Of a stretch of 64,000 nucleotides of DNA, positions 21,836 to 34,190 are shown piece after piece. Where the stretch lies: assembly GCA_019155205.2 (NCBI GenBank), contig JAHNZQ020000181.1:1295018-1359017 (forward strand), written 5' to 3'. The notes beneath the pieces were generated by a model that did no database searches, was not told the DNA's origin, and was given only the letters and a program-made list of their open reading frames with translations. The DNA is from Gracilaria vermiculophylla (taxonomy: Eukaryota > Rhodophyta > Florideophyceae > Gracilariales > Gracilariaceae). Both the position numbers and the translations under genes were made by a program. Each line of letters opens with the position of its first letter. The stretch's first letter is position 1.

Positions 21836-24800
21836 GATATTTAATGTGTACCAACTGCAAGCAAGTCACGCGCGTGTCAGCTGGACCATTTCCGGCAGTT
21901 TTTGTCGCGGTAACTCGTAGTTCAGTTAACAAGGAAACTGGAGAAGGATTTCTATGGCAGAATGAGCTCCCCATACACGGACGTGCACTTCATTAATAAA
22001 AAAAAAATCGCGATACCTATCGCGCCGTCTTGCTTAATGATGGCTTTTGGCGCCCACAGAAGCGCATTCCGCATGGGTTCTCTTGTTCTGAAGCATTACA
22101 GAAGAGGTTATTGCGATGCACGCTGCCGCTGCCTTTTCCGCCGAAGACCATAGCCTTAGCTTGCGCCAAGCCTAGCTGGATGGGTGAGATTGGTGGCCGT
22201 GGCAACGTGGCGCATTTGGAGGTGGCGACCACAGTGGTGAGGACAAATGCTTCGCACGGCAACGGCATTGAAGAGTCAATAATTTCGTTCCTAATGTGCG
22301 AGATTGTGAGCTTCTTCGAGATAGCGGTAAGGCTGGAGATGCCACGTGCGGCACTGTCCTTTCGTGAGATTTCTCCAGCAGCCCACGACTGTTGCGGTGC
22401 TATATGCTGATTACAATGGTAGTGGCAGCTTTTGTGAATCATGAGACGCGATTATTCCGCAAAGGTGGTGTCGGCAGCTTGGACGCATTAATGTCATGCA
22501 CGACGCACATCGTTAAACGCAACATAAAGAGTGCAGAAAGGATCAACAGGCCGCGTGCGGTGCGTGGAACTCAAGAAGGTCCATCAATGATGAGTGGCGC
22601 CAGAGGTGCATTGCGGAAAGAACGACAGCCGCGGCGGCGCCCGCAAACATGGGTCGAGATTGACAGTCAGCCGTGCATCGACAACGTGCCCAGGAGGAGA
22701 CGGCTCGGTACTGATGTGAGCGGTTATCGTTTAAGTAAATGGGGGACGGAACATAAAGAGACCTCCAATACTGCTAGAAAAGGTACGGGAACCATGTAAA
22801 TTGGAGGCTCCATAACTAGGTCATGTACTTGTGTAGGGGATCGGCCTCAAAATGAATACGTGGCCGCGACGCATCTTGGCTAACTGAATCTCGTACGACA
22901 CTTTTGCTACTCGAATGGGAAAAAGGTTCGAGGAACATGCATCTTGTTCAAAGCCACACACAATGCTGTTGAGGTTGACTGCATTGATGCCCATGGAACC
23001 TGTTGGGAATCTGAGAGATCGTATTGCCGAACAACATTATAAGCAGAGATCAGCGAAGCGCTCGCTACAACATCGGCCTCTACAAGGCATCTAGCTTTCG
23101 CTGGGAATGAATTTGGTGTACCAAAGAGAAGCCGAAAGCAAGATTGGGTTTGGGACACGATTCTTATTTTCGACTCTTTGTGTTGCAAATTTATAAAGAA
23201 GGACGTCGATATAATTTTTTTTGGAAAGACTCTGTCCAATGCGTTCCCAAAGAGGCCGTTTGTCACTGTTCTGATGGGCTTATGAGTCGCTTTATATCCA
23301 AAATATTTGAACGGGATCACCAGCTGAGTCTCTGCGCAGCATTCTACTTGTCGGAGCTTCACATGAAAAATGGCACAGTGATGCATCTTGCAATCAAAGG
23401 AATCGGCCGCAGTACCCGTAAGCAGCAAATACAATCTTCAATGTTGCGCAAATATCTGCTGAAAGTGGAAATCACTTTTACTAAGCCCGAATACTACGTC
23501 AACAACATAGCAGCATTTACCGCACACATCGAGAATGTAATCCATCACTCCAAGGGTGCGTTGGGTGCCTTGCATCTAACAACCCGCGCCTGAGCAATGC
23601 CGACCGCAGTTCACTCGCATCGAAACCGATCGTGTCCAAGACCTCTGAAATGACACTTTTTCTTGGCAGCATGATTAAACATTTCCATGGCGGTACGCGC
23701 GGGGAGAAGTGCGCACCGTACCATACATTGCAGCCAAGATAATGACTAATACTACGATGCTGGACTCAAAATGACCCTCTCTGGCCATTCCAAACGACGT
23801 TCGTGACATTATGCAGACCCATTAGCGTATCCTTGGAAAGCCGTCCTCTTTCACTTTAATATCAACAACTGGGCTGTACATTTCATTCTTTTATCAGCCA
23901 ATCCTAGCATTTCTACATTTTGACCAGTACTTCTTTTTACCTGCCCCTTTTGCCTCCTCTACTCTTTTTCCATTTCCTCGTATCCGCTGTTAAGATGTCT
24001 CTCTCTCTCATCAATTTTCGATCTCTTGCTCAACATTTGACCAGCAGCATTTCAAATGTCCCCACGCCAGGCTGATATGGGAATCTGTTCATGAGTGTTT
24101 GGCCCAAAACGGGGGTCATATATGGCTCTAGGGAAACCCACAGCCTGATCTGCAACATCCCGCTGCCGATAACCGCCATACGAATCAATCATGGGTGCCA
24201 TTTACTGCTACACTATCAGAGCATCTAGAACTGCTACACAGTCGCGCCGTCCTGCCCACCACTCCACACCTTCCGTTTTGGCCGTGCTAAATTCCGAGAA
24301 GTAACACGATCCATGTCAGTGTGGTTCCGGTGATCAAGGGCAATAGTATGGCGTGTCGTTTTTTTTAGCGGTCAGCACTGCTGGAGAGGTGCTTCAACAG
24401 CACAGGGCATGAAATTTGCACCCGCTTCCGACCTGTGCGCATTTAAAAAGCACCTTGGCCATTACGAATATGTGCCCTATATAAGATACACGCGCAAGTC
24501 ACACAGCTAAGTGTAAGTCCTGGTGCGATTCTGCCATTGCAACAGTGAAGGCTGGGCGTGCGGTATTCATAATAAACATTACTAATCATTCCAAAGTGGT
24601 TCCGGGACTCCTCGCAAACAATCTCTATAAACATTTTAGTTAGGGTGCTAAAAAAATAACAACAAAGGTAAAGGCACCACGTAATGTCTTTTTGGTATTG
24701 TGGTGCTGATCGTCATGTGTTTCAATGTTTTTATATAAACAAGCAGCACAACTTCTTATGTGCTTGCTTTTTGCGCAAAAGACGCCTTTGTCTGCGCGTA

Positions 24801-26432
24801 AGTCTTTTACTTTGACTGCATTCATAGTAGTTTGTGTCAAGAAAAAATGAGTTTTCCTTTTTTTCGGATGCTTCTAATGTGGCGAAGGACAATTTGTAAA
24901 TTTTTCAGTTTCTGATGACCTCGATTTCGATCTCATACAAAAATAGAGAGCCATGGCACACAAAATTCTGCTTTAGTATTTGGAGACCTCTGAAATAAAA
25001 CTTATAATGAAAGCAAAGATAAAAAATTCTGCAATGGTACATTCACCAGCTTTGCTGAATAGTCAGTAGTTAGTGAAGTAACATGAAAAACTTGGTGAGT
25101 TTTGGTAAAAGAAAACTGTCCTTCGTGTCGGCGATTGACTTTTGTGAAGCGGAGAAGCACCAACCTGCACTCACCATTTCTACGGCCTGCGGCTGAAATA
25201 AAACTTCACCAAATGAAGTTGAAGTGAGAACGCCTAATTCAGAGAGGCATTCTCGATTTAGCCCAATGCAGGACTTACTAATTGCTCAAAAGGTTGCTGT
25301 AACTAGATCACACACGCTAATCATTGTGAAACAATGAATAGACTTCAGACTGATGCCCAAAACACAAACAATAATGCTACGTTTTGGGGTGCCTCGAATA
25401 CGCGGAAAGCGATGCAACACTAATTATAGCTTCTAAAAGATATATACGTTAAAATTGTAGATGTCGATCAGCAGCGTACAGGTGTTGGAGGAGGCGGAAT
25501 GGAAGAAATAGCTGATTTATTCATAAATGTGAGAGAGGCTAGGGATCACAAGGAAAGGCAGAGAAATACTATGGCAGCTGCAGAGAAAAAGAAGGTAAAG
25601 CACGAGCGTTGCAAGAAAGAGGCATTGAAAGCGACCAGAAGGTCAAAACGATCACGTAGTAGTGGTGACGCAGATACGAATGACACTGGAATTACTTCAC
25701 CTGTTCAAATAAATGCAGCAAGGGCTCTTGAAGAAGAAGCTGATAAAATTGCGAGAAACCTAATGCCAAATAATAAACGGAGGAAGCATCAAATGTAAAG
25801 CACGATTGAAGGAACGCAGAAAGATCGATTTTGGGTTGACATGGAGGAGGCTGACCATGCTCGCATCAAATTAGGTAGAGAAAATTGGCATTTGAGTGAG
25901 AACGTGATGCAGCTGTCCATTTCGAGAAAGTAAAAGAACGATGAGAAAGGAAGGTGAAGCCTGGAAAGAATCAGGAAGAACATCGGAGTCAACGTGTGAA
26001 CCACAACAAGCTCAAGTGGGAGAAGCACAAAGCATTTATCGCACTTTTAATGAAAGAGAGGTAAATTGTATTAATTTACTTTTTTAGGGTCTTGGCAATC
26101 TTCGTGTACCTAATTGTTCGCACCAAACAACGTTAATTTCATCGGTCAATAGCACCTTTCCGGGGGCTGCAAGAAAAGGCCCACTCGTTTCACGCCCTCG
26201 TTCCTCTGGACGCGGACTTTTTCCGTGTCTCTTCGCTTGTATCTGCAACCATACTAAGCTCTCTGTGCGACCTACTTATGTATCGAGGATGAGGAAACAC
26301 CACATTAACGCGATACTTGGTTGGAATATGAGCAATTCCTCAAGTTTGAAAGACTCGTTGCGCTCGTGTGTAGCATAGAACAGGGCTCTCCGAAATTTCA
26401 ATCTTGAAATGTAACAGCCCCCAAGCAGGAAA
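21836..26432. other. Long stretch without recognisable host gene
   Basis: Overlapping open frames of 120-175 codons (22017-22442 minus, 22030-22410 plus, 22907-23434 minus, 23144-23593 plus) have no family resemblance I can name; opposite strands are open at once, which suggests decay or chance. 23600-25440 is AT-rich and empty. The SANT-like remnant at 25499 is listed separately. Confidence 0.35.
25499..25798 (+). pseudogene. C-terminal remnant of a SANT/Myb-type transposon protein
   Basis: A 99-codon frame: EEIADLFINVREARDHKERQ followed by a Lys/Arg-rich coiled-coil (EKKKVKHERCKKEALKATRR) and ARALEEEADKIARN. Charged helical tails of this kind follow the SANT domain in transposon accessory proteins. 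The SANT domain itself is not visible upstream. Downstream to about 26040 the sequence keeps coding-like fragments (MEEADHARIKLGRENWHL) with stops. A remnant, not a working gene. Confidence 0.45.
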
Positions 26433-26960
26433 GCACGATAAAGACGTTCGGGATCTTTCTCTACTAGAAGCAACCTAGCGGGTGGAGGCCTCTAGGGGGA
26501 CAGCACGACTAAGTCGGATTGTAAGTCCCAACACGGTTCTTTTGCACCAGTCCAGAGAGACTGAAGAAGCGAATCAGCACAAGGAAGATGTATGAGATGT
26601 GTGCCTATCCTCCTAGGAGGTGAGGCGAAATAAGGGAAGGCTGGCCGTCTTGCTCGCCTAATCCACGAAAGTAGTCGCTATGCCCCTGTAGTGGGCGATA
26701 CGGTGCCGCAAAGGCAGGAAAAGGCAAAGACTGTCAGCAACACTTTACAAGGGCGACCACAGTATCACTGGTGGTGGTACTTCTACATATGGGCACTTCT
26801 GGCGATCAGTGCGGATGAGCAACCGCAGGCCACGGGAGGAGTGGATATCGCCGTAGGGGGAAGAATCAGAGCCTGATCCTTCCTCGATGTTTACTGAGGG
26901 TGGCGAGGGTGGCCCTGGCATCCTTAATAATTACACTGTAGAGTAAAGCATTGTAGGGTA
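26433..26960 (+). repeat. Dispersed ~540-bp repeat, copy 2
   Basis: Direct-orientation partner of 21295-21835, about 5.1 kb away, colinear with small indels. If these are LTRs of one element, the interval between them should hold gag/pol. I see none, so two independent insertions are as likely. Confidence 0.7.
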
Positions 26961-26967
26961 AACTAAA

Positions 26968-28130
26968 TTAACTAAATGAATAAATATGGAAAAGGCTGTA
27001 CCGTCCTCTTGTTGACCCTATTGTGCATTCTGCTGTTTTTGAAAACTCCGGCCGTGACCATTTTACTAACTTGGAGGGCGACACTTTCCCGGCAGACGCT
27101 GTGTACTTAGTCATAGATGGGCGTAAACCTGAATTGCAGCGGAATTCATACGTGCAAGACAGAATCCACGATATGGGAGTTGCGCAACAAATTTTTTTCT
27201 GAAGGCCACACTTGCGTGAAGTGCAACGCCCTCCAGAGATGTTTTTCTTGGCTTTTTGCCGATGCACCGGATTCCCGCTAGGCCGAATATATGAAAACAG
27301 TTAGTGTCGCAGGCGCGATTCACGTCCGTTTGCACGGCGGACTCCGGAGTATCCCAAACCCCGCGTGTCGCGCGACATGGCACGCGCACTGGATGGCCTT
27401 CCGGCACGCGTGCGGCAGCCGCGTGCGGCCTGCTAGTTACAATATGGGTGCCGGATGGCATCTGCCTTGGACGGTTAATTTCGTAATTTCGCTATTTATA
27501 TATTTAGTGATTTCGGCCATTTCAGCCTTAGTGCTTAAGTATTTAAGGGGACTGTACTTCTGCCGTTGCGAAGATTACATTGCACTATGTTGGATCTTCG
27601 GTCTGAACTTGCCGCCCACGCGGGTAGCTCTCTCCACCTTGGAGAGTACGCCATGGACTACGGAAGTCAATAGCCCGTTACGCCGAGAACCATTGTCTGG
27701 ATTATTCTTTCCTTCTTTCAGGCTTGCCCTCGTACGAGGTTAGCCCCACCGGACTTCCTGTGTATCCCTCTTCGGAGCTCGTCCGTCAACCGCTCAATGT
27801 GGCTTCCCCGATACCCGCGCGGGCTAAGATATTACCAGGCCGCGCCGAGATAGCCCTATATATTACAGAAAAACCCAAGCAAACCTACGGAAACTGAATC
27901 AATCACGGAACTTGCCGGATCCCCGGTTTCTCCACATGTCTTCCTCCTGCAAACTGTTGCGATGGCTTCGCCCCGGAGTTACGCCCGGCTCGTGTGCCTC
28001 GCCCGAGGAAGGCTGTGCCTCTAAGTAACCTCAAGAGAGGAAGGTTCCGAACATCCTTCGTGGTACTCTCCCTTTTAGGGCATTGCACTACATTGCGAAA
28101 TGGAACCCGCGTTCTTTAAATGTGTTTAGT
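26968..28130 (+). repeat. Retroelement terminal region (LTR-like) with start of the antisense ORF
   Basis: 27295-27650 aligns with the reverse complement of 49240-49590. Shared stretches include GGCGTCCGTTTGC-like, a TTTCGCTATTT-like stretch and TCTGAA(C/A)TTG(C/T)CGCCCACGCG. 26968-27290 aligns with the start of the antisense ORF beside the 49-kb copy: PRKTSLEGVAL here, PRNPSLKDVTL there. A TATA-like TATTTAAGG occurs at about 27539. The block from 27650 to 28130 is CG-rich and probably belongs to the same terminal repeat. It looks like a solo or truncated end of the retroelement family seen at 49-64 kb. Confidence 0.6.
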
Positions 28131-29249
28131 GGAGAATGATTCTGGCGGCCGACACTGTAGCGATGAATGCCTTCTCTGCTTTTGTTAAATTTTCATCATA
28201 AAAAGAACTTACATGAACTAATTTATGTTCTATCCTGGGTTTCCATGGATGCCATTTCATTTTCCACTAGACTGCGAAACAGTTGGTCTCATTTCGTCAA
28301 GTCTGATCTTTTCAAAAATTGTCCAGTTATATCTGCGTCGCTTTATGGGAACGTGTTGGTGCGCAACTATCCCATACGTGGTCTTCATAGTTTGATACTT
28401 CAGTGCATTTTTTATATTTCATGTGCACTGTAGACAAAACGTCGTGCGAAGTTGCGTTTTGAGTTTGTAATTCCAGGCACGGTCTCAGAAAAAAACCCTA
28501 CATTGCTCGGCAGAGTCTTTGAAGTCATATGAATTGCTGTAGCAAATTATCGTAGTCTATCTTGTATGTAGCCTGAACAAACACAGCCCGTGCGTAGATG
28601 GCTTCGAAATTTTATGATGTGCTCGATGGCCTTCAACAATATTTCCAAGAGCTTCTGTATATGTTTTCCAAATATTGCTTTACAATTTGCCCATCATGCA
28701 GGCGATGCAAGCCGCCTATGTACCAAATATGTCATGAAAAGAGCGTCTGCAGTATAGCCGTTTCTGTTCGTACATGATTTGATGGTGGGGCAGTTCTTAA
28801 CTATAGTTACTTCTAAAAGATTGTATCCTAAATTCTGTAAAAAACCAAACAGTCATTGTCCATCAAAACATTGACATTGAAATAAACGTCAGCAAAAAAA
28901 ACGATTATGCCCCCTCTGGTGATTTATAAAGTTGTCACAGTATTATACACGGTTTTTTGCAATTAATAGTAGCAACGAGGTTTAGAAAAAGAAAACCTCA
29001 CTGGTTTTCTGTCGATTTCGTATAATAGATTGTGAGACCTTTTCTAATATTTCGCTTAGGAGGCAAGCTAAAATTGTAGCTTGATCTTTCTGCCGATTTG
29101 CATTCATTGTATTCAGACTCTTTTTTAAGAACTTGAGTACTAGGACATGGTAATCATCGGTGTTGTGCAAAAAGATAAGACCACTCTTTGTTTGTTCATC
29201 AAAGAGGACAAATCTTGCTCGATTTCATTATTCAGCCGCAGTGTAACAA
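28131..29249. other. AT-rich stretch left of the nested Tc1/Harbinger complex
   Basis: Short minus-strand frames near 28550-28740 have a weak Tc1-like feel but lack any catalytic motif. Nothing can be called. Confidence 0.3.
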
Positions 29250-29970
29250 CAGTGCGTTTCAAAAACATACTACCCCAAAAACGTGCGCCAAAACTTTACT
29301 GTAGGCTAGATTTTGCCCATATTCTATGTCGAAGCGTTTCAAAAAGATGTGTACACAGTCTTCTTTCTAGTAAACATGGCTAGAGGTCCTCCATTCTGCA
29401 AGCGGGAAAAGCTTCAAATCATATTGTGTAACGCCGGGAAACACTCAAACAGTGCTATTGCTCGAAACTTGAAGCGTTCTAGGTTGACAATTGCTATTTT
29501 TCTCAAAATTCCAACTCTTTCTAGATTAAAACGATCTCTAGGACGCCCTAAGAATTTTAGTCCAGTTGGAAAAAAAGGAATTAAAAGAGATATATGCAAA
29601 AGAAAAGTACAGTGCAAAACAGTTGGAATGAATCTCAATCTCAAGGTTTCCAAATCCACCATATGGAGGCATATGAAAAAAACAAATTTATTAAAGTATA
29701 AAAAATTAAAAAACGTTTTTCCTCCAAGACCGTCACAAGCTTAAGAGAGTTGATTGATGTGCTGGAAAATCCTACTGGAAAAAGAATCGGAAAATGTTAT
29801 TTTTACTGGGTCAAACCTGAAAACCCAATTTAAGCAAGACCCAATTATGCCGATAAAGGGTCGAATCAAATTTGATCACCCCTCCAAAGCCACAGAAATG
29901 TCATACAGAATTCAAGGAGGTAGGAGGGGTGGTTGTTTGTATTCAAGTCCCGCCAATCGCATTTCTTCCA

Positions 29971-31146
29971 ATGACGAGCATGGCCACAATTCTCATGATC
30001 CTTCTCCTTCAACATCGCCGCCGACGAGCTGCATTTCCATTCAGAGAGCGATTATCTCCTCAAGGTGTGCGCAGACGTGTCCGACGCATCAGTCGCAGAG
30101 CACTTCTGCAGCCTTCTGATAGCCCTTTCATGCAGCTCTATAGGGCTAACTGTGACCAATCTCTCATCACTTTAACAGGATTTGATTACCAAAGCTTTCT
30201 GCACATACTGGAACCATTCAGCTTACAGTATGATCGATATTCCCTTTACCCAGTAAACGGCCGTGTACGCCTCCTGCTACAGCGCGGAGATCGTCGAGGT
30301 CGACCGCGTTCGCTTTCAGCATTTCAGGCTCTAGGGCTCATGCTCGCATGGCAAAGAACAAGAGGATCGACTATGACGCTTTGCATGATTTTTGGCATCA
30401 CTGCTTTCGTATGCTCACCGTTCATACGTTTTGCTAGGCGAATATTGCTAATGGTTCTCAGTAGTGAGGAAAAGGCAGAAGTTCGCATGCCGTCGGAAGC
30501 AGAGGCTGGAGAGTATATGAAGGCGTTCTCAGACAAATACTACTCTTTAAAAGATGTCTACGCAGTGGCTGACGGCCGTAAAAACCGACTGGAGCAGGCA
30601 GGAGACTGTGTTACACAAAATCGATTTTACAACGGCTGGACGCATGATCACTAAGTTACGAACGTCTTAGTATTTACACCAAGCGGAGTGATCATATCTT
30701 GTGCATTAAACGCCCCTGGGAGCATGCATGATTCAATGGAATCAGAATGGGGTGGGATTTACGAAAAACTGGAATCAGCATTCAACAAATACGGAGGTAA
30801 GTGTCTTGTAGACTCGGCATTTTCTCGCGGGATGTACCCATTCCTAATAAAGTCGGCACAGGCCGAGAGCGCAGTGGCAAGCGCTGGGCAGATTGTGCTG
30901 TTGCGGCAGGCCACATCGGCAAGACAGGCTGCAGAATGGGGAATGAGGGCATTTTAGGGTTCATTACGGCGTATGAAAGATCGAATGCTCTACGAAGAAA
31001 GGGGCGAACCTCGCCTCATTTTACTGCGTTCAGTATATCTCTTCAACTACAGGTCACGTATGGTTGACGTGAATCAACTGCTCTCCTCTTACATGCCACA
31101 CATGGGGGCTGAAGCAAACTTTCTGGTGAACGGTATGTTGTATTGA
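29971..31146 (+). pseudogene. Harbinger DDE transposase, two in-frame stops
   Basis: Reading from ATG 29971 to TGA 31146 gives about 390 codons in one frame. The N-terminal half has SLSAFQALGLMLAWQRTRGS. The catalytic signature is visible as DVYAVADGRKNR (first Asp), GSMHDSMESEW (second), KCLVDSAFSRGMYPFL (third) and RQAAEWGMRAF (Glu), as in DDE_4/HARBI1 nucleases. Two nonsense codons break it: TAA at 30652 inside WTHDH.VTNV and TAG at 30955 after GMRAF. The reading frame is otherwise intact. The last 58 bp overlap the end of the opposing SANT gene. Confidence 0.88.
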
Positions 31147-32123
31147 CCAGTTCCGTTCTGCCTCCTGGTGTGCTCAGGGTGGGTTACCCCTTTGGAAACT
31201 ATAAGCATCATCATCTCCATGAATTGCGTGTGTCTTTCTGATTCTTCGCGCCTGCGCTCAGCCTCTTGTTTCGTCTCCTCCAAACGCTGTACTCGCTCCG
31301 CATTTCTGTCCTCTTCTCTCACCCGAGCCTCTTCTTCCCGTCGTTGTTGATCTTGCATTAACATGAGATTGATCACTGATGTTAGATCATCCTCCTTGAT
31401 TTGTGATGGAGTCGCACGACGGTTAACAAGTGGGCGAATGATTGGTAAGTCGCTTCGCTGGGCAGGTGATGGGCCACTTTTGCCAGGAGGGCTTTCACTT
31501 TCTGTCTCACATCTGGATACGTTTGGAACTGTAGGATCTGATATGTCAGGTAGTATGGTACAAAGAAGTGCATCCTCCTGTTCGGCATCCTCGATTTCAG
31601 CGAGTTCTGCTAACTTATAACGAAGCCTTTTCGCTTTCTTGACGTCATCCGGGATGTGAGGATCTCCAGTAGGCATCTTCTTTCAATACAGGGTCGCGAA
31701 TTTCTTCTTCAGGCTTTCTGAATTTCGTTGTGTATCAGAAAATGCTTTACCATGCTCTTGTGTTAAAAGCTCCCACTCATCTATGCAGAGTGGTTGCAGC
31801 TGCTCGATGAGCTCCAGCATATGGTCTGTTTCTTGCTGGGAGAATCCGCATCCGCGCTTAGGTTCACTTGGTTTTCCACCCTTCCCGCGAGTCGTCTTCG
31901 CTATTCGGGAGGGTGCTGCAATCTTTGGAGTTGGTAATTGGCTCCGTGTAGGCGATAGCGACTGAAAACCGCCCTGGAAGCCTGCAGTCGGTGGAGTGGC
32001 TACAGCACTGGGCGTCGAATTCAGAGTCGAGACCCCTCCCAAAGGAGCGGTTTCAGTTTTGTTGTGTTTTGCGGGGACAGCGTCACTTGACCGGACTTGT
32101 GGACGTGGACGCTCAAAAGGCAT
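31089..32123 (-). pseudogene. SANT/Myb-like accessory protein of the Harbinger element, one in-frame stop
   Basis: Starts at ATG 32121-32123. A Pro/Ser/Thr-rich N-terminus (~80 residues) is followed by the SANT-like block GCGFSQQETDHMLELIEQLQ, IDEWELLTQEHGKAFSDTQR and SLKKKFATLY. A single TGA (~31680) then interrupts, after which KKMPTGDPHIPDDVKKAKRL continues in the same frame. A Glu/Arg-rich coiled coil (REEEARVREEDRNAERVQRL) leads to the stop at 31089. In Harbinger elements this protein binds DNA and helps bring the transposase to the nucleus and ends. TGA for CGA would be a single C-to-T change. Confidence 0.85.
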
Positions 32124-33245
32124 AATAGTTTCGGCGGAGTGAATTTGAGAGTCGGGTTTTGGTGAAAGGTTTTTCTGCGTTGTGTGGAGAGTTGTGCTTG
32201 TGGTAAGGGGACATCTTGCAGGTTAATGGTCTTCCATTGAACGTGATATGTTTGCCACATACAGTTTTGAGGTATGGACGGCTGACATGAGTTGAGTTCA
32301 AGAGGAGGAGCGGTGCTGAGGCGAGCAGCATCGTGCATTGCGCGGGCTTTTGGAGCAGTTTGTCTGCGCATTTTGGCGCGAAGAGTGCTTTGCGAGTGCC
32401 CTTTTCTTGCTCCGACGGGGCGAGCTCTTCAGCCATAATCTGGTGTTTGGGTACACCCAAATGGGCATGATGAGCTGGATATGGGTGCACTCAAAATAAG
32501 ATAAGGGTTTTCAGGTTTGACCCACTGATGAAAGAAGGTTCAATTCCGACGGACCAGATTGCTGCAAATTTTATTGGCATGATCTTCATAAGAAACGGCA
32601 TGAAAATTATTCCTGGCATTCAGGTGGAGGTTTTGTTATGGTCTGGGTGGGCATTTGTAAAAAAAAGGTCTCACCGAAATTATATCTACTAAAACCACCA
32701 TGAAAACCGAAAAATATCAAGAAGGTCTATACAATCAATAGCTACCATTTGGATTATATTTTTATGAAGAAACGTTTTCTTTGCAACAGGAAAATGCTCC
32801 TGTACAAACTGCGTCTTTTATCAAAAATTGGCTACAGGAATCAGAGGTATCTTTTTTAGAGTGGCCGGCGCGCTCACCAGATTTGAACCCAATCGAAAAC
32901 GGTTGAGGATTGCTGACGAGGATGGTTTGTGCGCATTGAAGACAATCACAGACCGTTTTTGAACTCCAAAACTGTATTAAAAACTGCTGGAAATCTATAA
33001 CAATTTCAACTGTAGAGGAGCACATCAATTCAATTCCGAAACACTGCATTAGCGCTATACAGCAAAATTATCCAAACGAAACTATTGAGCGTCGTGCAAT
33101 TAAGACTTGTTATTAATGATCATATGTTTTTGAAACGGTTAATTGACTTTCATTTTTTCTGATACCTATTTTCATAGGCGTACAGTATACGTTTGGTAGT
33201 TCTTTTGACTTTTCACAGCATGTCATTTGTTTTTGAAACAGTCGG

Positions 33246-33555
33246 TACAAGTCTGATTTCATGATGAAACCAATGACAACGTGCCGAAAAGCTCAGTTGG
33301 TTGCAATTTCAAACATATTGGAACTTAGGTGTGCAAAATGAAAAGTCTCAAATTTAAAATTTCAAGTTTACTTTAGCACAATACCATTTCAATAATTGGT
33401 GTTTATCCACTCTTTTGCAAAACTTCAATTTTAACAGTTTTGCATAGATTTGACCTTTGGAAAAAAGGCTTCATAATTCATTAAATTCTAATATTTTGTA
33501 AAATCCTCCTCCATGTCGTGTACAGAACTGTACTGCATTTATCCGTTTTAATATT
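33246..33555. other. AT-rich flank between Tc1 copies
   Basis: No feature recognised. Confidence 0.3.
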
Positions 33556-33559
33556 TCAT

Positions 33560-34190
33560 GCTAAGATACTTCACACACTCTTTATCGAATAAAGATTCGG
33601 AAATTTTGCAAGCCATTCCATAATTCTAATATTTTGTATAGAGAACCAATTTTTTTATGTGCTTTGCTGTTTGAATAGAAGCGTTGCTGAAATATTCAGA
33701 TTAGCCTGTGCTGCTCGTACGTAGACGGCAGTAAATTTTCCTCTAAAGTGTCAATGTAGTGTTTTGCTGTTGGTAAAGCATGCAAAATTGCAAGATTTGA
33801 TGTATCTTTTGACGAAAACGCCGCCTAGATTATGAAGAATCCTGCACCATTTTTCGGTTTTGAATAAAAAGTTTCTGTGCTTCTTGGATCATGCCTAGAA
33901 TAATGAAAACCATCCAGATCATCTAAATTGAATTTTTCTTTCGTCGCAGATAATAACCATAGCCCATTTGAAAACATCATATGTGATATATGCATTGGCC
34001 CATTAAATTCGAATGTTTTGTGCATTTATGTGAGCATAGGACCGTTGTTGTTCTTTTTGTATTTCATGTTTGGATTTACGTCGAGTGTGCTTCTGATTTG
34101 TGATGAGCCGACGGAACGATTGAACGAGGGATTTTTTTATAGAATTAGATGACAATGTAGTGGGTGGAGCCTCCCGAGAGACACGCCATG
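33560..34190 (-). pseudogene. Tc1-like transposase wreck
   Basis: Minus strand: KEKFNLDDLDGFHYSRHDPR corresponds to the SDEKKFNLDGPDG..YWHD block around the first catalytic Asp of Tc1 transposases; GAGFFII follows, in the position of GGGSVMVW. After a stop the reading continues with KDTSNLAILHALPTAKHYID, LPSTYEQH and IFQQRFYSNSKAHKKIGSL, which parallels the QQDNA..H block. Many stops. An N-terminal basic stretch extends to about 34190. Confidence 0.65.

Larger units (their letters stand above)
29808..32523 (+). mobile_element. Complete PIF/Harbinger DNA transposon, 2716 bp, inserted in Tc1
   Basis: Perfect 19-bp terminal inverted repeats: GGGTCAAACCTGAAAACCC at 29808-29826 and its reverse complement at 32505-32523. 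A 3-bp target-site duplication ACT lies at 29805-29807 and 32524-32526, as expected for PIF/Harbinger. It carries the two standard genes, a DDE nuclease (+) and a SANT/Myb-like protein (-), convergent with 3' ends overlapping by about 58 bp. Both have only one or two nonsense codons, so this is a young insertion relative to its Tc1 host. Confidence 0.93.
29376..33060 (+). pseudogene. Tc1-like transposase interrupted by Harbinger element
   Basis: The N-terminal part (ATG 29376) has the paired helix-turn-helix region: NAGKHSNSAIARNLKRSRL, then SLGRPKNFSPVGKKGIKRD and NLKVSKSTIWRHMKKTNL. The reading resumes exactly after the Harbinger element at 32524 with DERRFNSDGPDC and YWHDL, which holds the first catalytic Asp region. 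Further on are QQENAPVQTASFIKNWL (second Asp position degenerate) and LEWPARSPDLNPIEN (third). Besides the insertion there are frameshifts and a TGA in place of Trp after NPIEN. The protein is dead, but its original continuity is clear. Confidence 0.85.
29250..33245 (+). mobile_element. Tc1-like transposon split by a Harbinger insertion
   Basis: Left end CAGTGCGTTTCAAAAACATA at 29250. The right end carries two direct repeats of the same motif (33122-33140 and 33224-33245) and finishes CAGTCGG followed by TA. This is the double-repeat (IR/DR) terminus seen at 1-271 and 47168-47290. Without the 2.7-kb insertion at 29808-32523 the element would be about 1.28 kb, matching the copies at 44919-46203 and 47168-48443. 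Confidence 0.85.

Noticed and set aside
22017..22442. Opposed 126- and 141-codon frames at 22.0-22.4 kb
   Set aside because: Both strands open at once, with no motif; not enough to call a gene.
32113..32490. 125-codon minus frame near the right end of the Harbinger element
   Set aside because: It overlaps the start of the SANT gene and the subterminal region; no conservation evidence.
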